NCBI RefSeq assembly: GCF_036320965.1
Contig: NC_092271.1
Span: 29,888,536 to 29,952,535 of the forward strand
Source of the DNA: Panulirus ornatus
Taxonomy: Eukaryota > Arthropoda > Malacostraca > Decapoda > Palinuridae
DNA length: 64,000 bases
Reading direction: 5' to 3'
The first letter of the stretch is position 1. Each line of letters opens with the position of its first letter. Below the pieces are notes generated by a model. It had not been told where the DNA came from, searched no databases, and worked only from the letters and a program-made list of their open reading frames with translations. Below, piece by piece: positions 57,955-64,000 of the stretch. The translations under genes were made by a program, and so were the position numbers.

Positions 57955-58658
57955 ATCCCGGAGAGAGAGGTGGCTGCTGGTGTGATCCCCGGAGAGAGAG
58001 GTGGCTGCTGGTGTGATCCCCGGAGAGAGAGAGAGGTGGCTGCTGGTGTGATCCCCGGAGAGAGAGAGAGGTGGCTGCTGGTGTGATCCCCGGAGAGAGA
58101 GGTGGCTGCTGGTGTGATCCCGGAGAGAGAGAGAGGTGGCTGCTGGTGTGATCCCCGGAGAGAGAGAGAGGTGGCTGCTGGTGTGATCCCCGGAGAGAGA
58201 GGTGGCTGCTGGTGTGATCCCCGGAGAGAGAGGTGGCTGCTGGTGTGATCCCCGGAGAGAGAGAGAGGTGGCTGCTGGTTTGATCCCCGGAGAGAGAGAG
58301 AGGTGGCTGCTGGTGTGATCCCCGGAGAGAGAGGTGGCTGCTGGTTTGATCCCCGGAGAGAGAGAGAGGTGGCTGCTGGTTTGATCCCCGGAGAGAGAGA
58401 GAGGTGGCTGCTGGTTTGATCCCCGGAGAGAGAGGTGGCTGCTGGTTTGATCCCCGGAGAGAGAGAGAGGTGGCTGCTGGTGTGATCCCCGGAGAGAGAG
58501 GTGGCTGCTGGTTTGATCCCCGGAGAGAGAGAGAGGTGGCTGCTGGTGTGATCCCCGGAGAGAGAGAGAGGTGGCTGCTGGTGTGATCCCCGGAGAGAGA
58601 GAGAGGTGGCTGCTGGTGTGATCCCCGGAGAGAGAGAGAGGTGGCTGCTGGTGTGATC
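57955..58658. repeat. 31/35-bp minisatellite with internal GA-length variation, about 21 copies
   Basis: Tandem units with the core GGTGGCTGCTGGTGTGATCC followed by CCGG and a GA run. Units differ by one GAGA (31 versus 35 bp), and by GTGTGATC versus GTTTGATC, the latter clustered at 58270-58520. The 328-residue minus-strand frame is a repeat artefact. Confidence 0.96.
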
Positions 58659-58764
58659 TGCTGGTGCGAAATGTTTCTAAGTGAAAATTCCAAGTGTCTG
58701 GGAGATTCAGTTGAATATCGACTTAGTTCCCCAGATATCTGTGGCTTCGAATATAGAGAGGGAG

Positions 58765-58925
58765 ATGTTAGATGTCTGGGGGTGTGAATGATGGGGAGGT
58801 GTCGCATATCTGGGGGTGTGAATACTGGGAGGGAGGTGTCGCATATCTGGGGTATGTGAATACTGGGGGGAGGTGTCGCATATCTGGGGTTGTAAATAAC
58901 TGGGGGAGGTATCGGGTGAGACGTA
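58765..58925. repeat. About 37-bp minisatellite, 4-5 diverged copies
   Basis: Units with the core GTGTCGCATATCTGGGG, then TGTGAATACTGGGAGG, with small indels. Confidence 0.88.
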
Positions 58926-59582
58926 CTCATGAGTGAGGAAGCGACTTACTCGTCACTAGCCAGCAGTGTTCCAGCGGCTGCCCACTGGGCCAGAAAATTG
59001 GTCGGCTCTGGTGTGGAGCAACTGGAGTGTGTCATCCCCAGTAGATATGGACGATGTTTGTGTGTACGTTGCATCGTGTTGTGTGGTTTGTTGTCCTGGT
59101 GATGATAGTCCGCTCACCTGAGGCAGCAGGTGGGCCTTAAGGGTCAAACCGTACAATATTCTTAAGAATTAGTTATAACAATATTCTTATAGTTACAACA
59201 ATAGTTATTGAACAATAACTTTATCTTTTGGGAAGTTATAATGGTGGGTCACAATTTCCTGGTTAAGTCAGTTAGGAAATAGATATCAGAAACGAATACT
59301 ACCTAGCAGGTCAGGGGAGCGGTGCTGTGGCGTACTGCAGGAACACCTGGGGTGACTGATAAACAACCGCTGCCACATCAGCCCACTCCACTATCTATCT
59401 GTCAATACAGAAATCAGATGAGAACAACGACCTAGTCACTGACCGCCTCCTGACTGCTCTGTTGACTGCCACTCCAGCAGACAGGTGTTGGAAGGGTTAT
59501 CACATGGTGTGAACCTGGTGGGTGATTGTGTTAGTAGGAACATCTGACAAGGAAGTCAGTTTGGAGAGCAAATCATGATGTA

Positions 59583-59583
<1 letters not shown>
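58926..59583. other. Anonymous sequence
   Basis: No gene recognised. At 59155-59215 imperfect AGTTATAACAATATTCTTA repeats form an A/T-rich patch. Confidence 0.5.

Positions 59584-59629
<46 letters not shown>
59584..59629. repeat. (CA)n microsatellite
   Basis: About 23 CA units. Confidence 0.97.
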
Positions 59630-59630
<1 letters not shown>

Positions 59631-60064
59631 CCCAGTGTCAGGACAGACGTTCTGCCACTGTCTAGGTTGAAGCGTTCCTCACTTAATCGTTTGGGCAAAC
59701 TACTACATGAGCGTCACATAAACCCGCCAACTAGTTCCCGACTCCCTTTTCTAAGGCATCTATGATCATACATGTAACCTCTGCTGGCCCCACCTTCATG
59801 TTTGCCTCAAGTTCCTCAGGCGTACGTCAGTCAACACTGGACTCGTCTTGTGTTGTGATAATTTTGTTCTGAATAACGTAAATATTTCGAAGTCGACTTT
59901 GTATGTAACAGTCAATATTTTCCGCTCTTATGTGGGTTGCTGTTTCCGTCGTTACATACACTGTTTTCTGTAGTTCCGACAATTGAGAAAATGATACAAA
60001 AAACAGAAAATGATAGAAAGCCAGAAAAAAATTGATACTTGAGGCATGATCACCCACTAACCCG
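59630..60064. other. Anonymous sequence
   Basis: No gene or element recognised. Confidence 0.5.
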
Positions 60065-60345
60065 TGTTTGTGTCACACCAGTAACCCGTGTGTGTGTGTC
60101 TCACAACAGTGACCAGTGTGTGTGTCACACCAGTAACCCGTGGGTCACAACAGTAACCCGTGGGTCACACCAGTAACCCGTGGGTCACACCAGTAACCCG
60201 TGGGTCACACCAGTAACCCGTGGGTCACACCAGTAACCCGTGGGTCACAACAGTAACCCGTGGGTCACAACAGTAACCCGTGGGTCACAACAGTAACCCG
60301 TGGGTCACAACAGTAACCCGTGGGTCACAACAGTAACCCATGTGT
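60065..60345. repeat. 20-bp minisatellite, about 13 copies
   Basis: Tandem GGTCACACCAGTAACCCGTG units (20 bp) from 60110, with a diverged GT-expanded lead-in at 60065-60130. CACACCAG units lie in the centre and CACAACAG units on the right. Confidence 0.96.
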
Positions 60346-62763
60346 GTCGCACCATCACATCAGAAGCAGAGTCCTCACAGGATGTTGCACCCCCTCCCTC
60401 AGCTGGGCATGCAAGCCGCGGGATTCACATGCAGACATCAACAGGTTTATCACTTGTTCTTACGGGCGCTAGAGCACACATGCCACTACATATATGATAC
60501 TCTCTCTTGACCATCCGTATGCAACTGATATTCTAACAATGAACAGGAAAAGATGAGTAATGACTCAGTGATGAAGGTATGAGTCCACCTCACAAGTCGT
60601 GAACAGTCCAGTAACCACAAAATGTGAGGTGATCAAGCTGCTAAGTTGTGATCACTGTATAACTTTAAATGTTGTTTATGTTTGACAACACGCGACGTCC
60701 TCATCATTTGAGAACCTCAGGAGATGGCAACACTGTGGCCTCAGCTGGTGGTGGTGACCGCAGGAGACGACAACCTTGTGGGCTCAGGAGATGACAACCA
60801 ACAGTGCCACCTCAGCTCTTGGTGACCTTGGGAGATGACAACACGTAAAGCAACTCATGGCAACCTCAGCACGTGTTAGGCACCAGCGTGACGGGATCTA
60901 CCCAGCCAGCACATAAGGTCGTCGGGTCAGTCAGTACGTTACGTCCTTCCGCCTGCGGGTTAAGTAAGCGACCTGGTGGGAGCAGACAGATTATAAGGAC
61001 CTGGGTGACAGGGAGAAGCTGGCTGTTGCTAGGCCACGTAAAGAAGGAGAAAAGTGTAAGTTTGATTTAAAGTGTAGTGTAAAGACATGTTGTTCTTCGG
61101 TTTGTCACTCCCCGGTTGGAACTGAGACTAGATCCGAGTTGATAACCGTCCTAATGAATGAAACAAATTGTTTACCCAATGAAAGAATTTATTGAAACTA
61201 CGCCTTCACAGTGTACCCCTCTCTCTAACCCAATATAAGAAGTGGAAAATGTTGCAGAATATCGTGCGTCGTAATGGTGATAAAACAAGAATGTTATTGT
61301 TGAATATCATTCAAAACTATCTGTGTCTGGAACAGGATTTCCGAAAGTTAAAATATGCACGAGTCGGGAAAATCTAATCCTTCTGTTACTGTTAATATAT
61401 AGATCTAATAACCTGGGGTACGTCGGGCCCTAAATCCTCCAGCTATCAATCCATCCATCTGGAAACTACTTCAGGAGCGTAGTAAATACATAGAGGATCA
61501 TCCTTGAGCCGTCTTCAAGGCTCAGCACCGGGAAGCCCGCCCTTGAATTTATCTCCAAGGCTCAGTACCGGGATGCCTTCCGTTGAGTGGTGGGAGATAA
61601 CGTTTGACCTGAAGCTGGTGGTAGCTTAGGTAATGATGACGGACATGAAAACAAACACACATCAAGAACGTCATCTCCTGGCCTGACGTATGTAGGGTGA
61701 TGTGAGACTTTGGTGGTCCTCATACTGTCCCTCTGGTCAAGTGGATGGATCCTGTGTTACGTTAGTCGTGGAACGAACCTCCCTTGAGATGATACAGTTC
61801 AATTGTTGCTTGAGTTTGAGTAGTCCAATGTCTTCACTGTGGAGGAAGTTTCATTTTGAATGACGAGCGGGTTTTTTGGCATTACTTGTGTTTGGAAAGA
61901 TAAAGTAAAACTTTAATAACGGCTTCGAGCACCTTATCAGTCTCATGGTCATTCTAAGATGAATAAAGGAGGATAATGAATCATGTGGAAAGAAATGTAC
62001 AACTGACCAGTCAGGTTCCTGGTTGCTTTGTGTGGAAGACCCAGTAAGTGAGGTCACGAGGTACCTGACCATCTCCTGGCCCTATTGAGTAGACACGAAG
62101 TCACGGGTCATACAGTCAATCAGTCGTCCAAAGGGTCAAGTGGCCTCTCGCGATATTAAACACTGAATATGATTTTTTCTTTACATCTTTATGTTTATCA
62201 TCATCATGAGTATTCATCACTAGTGTGGCTGTAGGATGATGAAACTCATATGGTAAGTGTTTAATATAATGTTCGCAAGACACCACACGAGACGTATTCG
62301 GACGACTTCCAATCACACTGAAGGATTTATCTGTCATAATATTAGCAGAAAATAACGGAGGAATAAGATTCTTTAGATTCCAGATGGCCAACTATATTCC
62401 AATAAGGCCTAAGCAGGGATATCCAGTGATCTCTTCCAAGTTTGTGATAACTCTTGTCTTCCGTGGATGAACTGTAGGCCAACGTAGAGAGTAGCATCTT
62501 AGAGGCTAGTGAGCCAAGACTAGGGAACATGAGGAGGATTCACCGTCATATTAGGAACAAGATTTCATTTTGATATAAATGCAAAGTATTTATAAATAGA
62601 TATGATGATGCCGCAATTATTTAGGTAGCAGAATCATTCGTGTGACATAGGTTGGCCGACTGTCTGGCTGGTCGAGTACCAGCCTGTGTTCTGCCATGGT
62701 TCGCGGACCGTAAGAGGATCAGACACTTACAAACTGTCTTTACCTCAAGTAAGAGAACCGAGC
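60346..62763. other. Long anonymous region
   Basis: No gene, RNA or mobile element recognised. Low-level repetition: GGAGATGACAAC words at 60720-60850, and a diverged pair around GGCTCAGCACCGGGA and GGCTCAGTACCGGGA at 61520 and 61560. Confidence 0.5.
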
Positions 62764-62985
62764 GCGACACTATCACTGCACACCTCGCTCACTGCCAACC
62801 CTGGGACGGCTCTATCACTACACCTCTTTCACTGACAAGCCTGAAATAGCTTTATCGCAATACTTCTCTGCTAAGACTGGGACGGCTCTGTCACAGCACC
62901 TCTCTCACAGTCAAGTCTAGGACGGCTTTGTCACTATACCTCTCTCACTGTCAAGTCTGGGACGGCTGTATCATCACACATTATC
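62764..62985. repeat. 40-bp minisatellite, about 5 copies, diverged
   Basis: GACGGCTCTGTCAC-type starts occur at about 62804, 62881, 62921 and 62961, with a diverged unit between the first two. Units share ACACCTCTCTCACTGTCAAG. Confidence 0.88.
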
Positions 62986-63689
62986 ACTATCAAACTCACA
63001 TTAGTGTGAATCCGTGTATTTATGTATATTTTTGAGAGTGTGAGATATGTACCCAAGTTTTGAAATTAAACGTCACATGAAATAGATAACGTATTTGCTC
63101 AAATTTCGTTAAGACCTCAAAAGTTTGCACGTCAGCAGCAGCAGGGGGAAGGAACAATGTTATCGGTTACCAGGTTGACATGTATGACAGTTGTATCATT
63201 ACAACAGGTGATGTGATGCCCTGTGTGTTGGCAACTGTTAGTGAGGCCACTGGTGTTGTGTCACTACAAATGTACAGAGGGAAGGTAGGCTGTCATCGTA
63301 AACTGCTGGCGTTTTTGAAATTCAAATGTTTTTCTTTATTTACAACGTGGGAGTGCGTCGCACCACAACCTGTGGCTGTTCTATAGATCTGTATACTTAG
63401 GGTAAAGAAAACGAACAAAATTAACCACTTTCTCACTTTTTTCATAAAGGAACTCCTGTAGGCGACTGCAGTGTCTAGCTGTGAACGCTCTGTTATACTA
63501 TGACACTATTAGTAAAGCTAGATGTCACACGATTTACGATATTTTCGTGTTACTCAGCAACAGTTCTGCGGGAATGAGTCGCTAGAGGAACTAAAGCCTC
63601 AGACCCTTGACTGGAGATTTTCGGCTGATTGTAAATTCCTTCGTGATGTCAGAAAGGTCTCTGTTATGGAGCCGTACCCAACCTAACAC
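62986..63689. other. Anonymous sequence
   Basis: No gene or element recognised; a 68-residue plus-strand frame at 63180 is featureless. Confidence 0.45.
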
Positions 63690-64000
63690 GGGTGGCAGAT
63701 TCGAGTGAGAAACTGCAAAAGTTGGTGACTGAGCTTGGAGGAGTATGCGAAAGAAGTTGAGGATTAATGTGAAGAAAAGCTAGGTTACTATATTTAGCAA
63801 GGTTCAGGGACAGGTTAGTTGGGGAGTTTGAATGGAGAAAAACTGGAGGAAGTGAAGTGTTTCACATAACTGGAAGTGGACATGGCAGTGAATGGAACCA
63901 TGGAAGCGGAAACAAATCATGAGGTGAGGGAGGGGGAGAAGGTTCTCAGAACACTGAAGAATGTGTAAAATGAGATGTTACCTGGGAGGACAAAAATGGG
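63690..64000 (+). mobile_element. Old LINE-A fragment running off the window
   Basis: In sense orientation it starts just after the FADD box (GTGGCAGATTCGAGTGAGAA corresponds to family residues VADSCEK) and continues through GAATGGAGAAAAACTGGAGG and GGAACCATGGAAGCGGAA to ACAAAAATGGG at the edge, equivalent to residues RKAKMG. Several indels and stops; clearly dead and about as diverged as the 46130 copy. Confidence 0.82.

Noticed and set aside
57944..58930. 328-aa minus-strand open frame rich in Ser, His and Gln
   Set aside because: Translation of the 31/35-bp minisatellite.

Overview
This window looks like repeat-dominated, gene-poor chromosomal DNA from an arthropod, most likely a decapod crustacean. 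The reasons are very dense (AT)n, (GT)n and (CT)n microsatellites, about twenty unrelated minisatellite arrays covering roughly 12-13 kb (about a fifth of the window), several tRNA-derived SINEs (one with a TTAGG-like tail, TTAGG being the ancestral arthropod telomere unit), and many copies of one non-LTR retrotransposon whose 3' end I associate from memory with lobster-type genomes. Species is not decided by the sequence. I found no complete cellular protein-coding gene, no rRNA, no functional tRNA and no CRISPR array.

Mobile elements. The main family (called LINE-A here) is an APE-endonuclease plus reverse-transcriptase LINE with RTE-like features. There are at least ten pieces: 1934-2186 (+), 2286-4818 (-), 6402-7832 (-), 21955-24730 continued at 26422-26521 (-), 24731-26416 (-, nested inside the previous copy with a short target-site duplication), 29322-29485 (+, old), 46130-46632 (-, diverged subfamily), 52095-52857 (-), 57455-57800 (+) and 63690-64000 (+, old, runs off the window). 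A separate, heavily decayed CR1-like LINE lies at about 180-1495 (-). A short A-tailed element (SINE-B here) occurs at 7906-8146 (+), 39521-39652 (+), 50092-50246 (+, old) and 52881-53121 (-). tRNA-derived SINEs lie at 26625-26905 (+) and 42930-43123 (-), with a head fragment at 57000-57045 (-).

The most coherent biology is a retrotransposon partnership. SINE-B and LINE-A end in nearly the same ~45 nt, including a small hairpin (CTCGC, four-base loop, GCGGG), which suggests that LINE-A reverse transcriptase mobilises SINE-B. Both elements sit repeatedly inside (AT)n tracts, and two loci (6328-8238 and 52030-53186) independently show the order (AT)n / LINE-A / (AT)n / SINE-B / (AT)n.

Layout. 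0-8.2 kb: CR1-like relic, two LINE-A copies, a CRE-containing minisatellite, SINE-B. 8.2-17.6 kb: mostly anonymous DNA with 22-bp, 19-bp and 29-bp arrays. 17.66-21.31 kb: a 3.65-kb array of about 126 copies of a 29-bp unit, each with an E-box. 21.3-26.6 kb: an AT-only degenerate block and the nested LINE-A pair. 26.6-39.7 kb: tRNA-SINE, 70-, 33-, 25-, 33-, 16- and 24-bp arrays, SINE-B. 39.7-51.6 kb: anonymous DNA with a tRNA-SINE and 62-, 28-, 29/31-, 23- and 28-bp arrays. 51.6-58.7 kb: 15-bp array, LINE-A/SINE-B locus, 17-bp palindromic array, a weak candidate coding exon near 55.2-55.4 kb, 49-bp and 31/35-bp arrays. 58.7-64 kb: 38-, 20- and 40-bp arrays, anonymous DNA, and an old LINE-A piece at the edge.

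All boundaries were read by eye; repeat copy numbers are approximate (array length divided by unit length).
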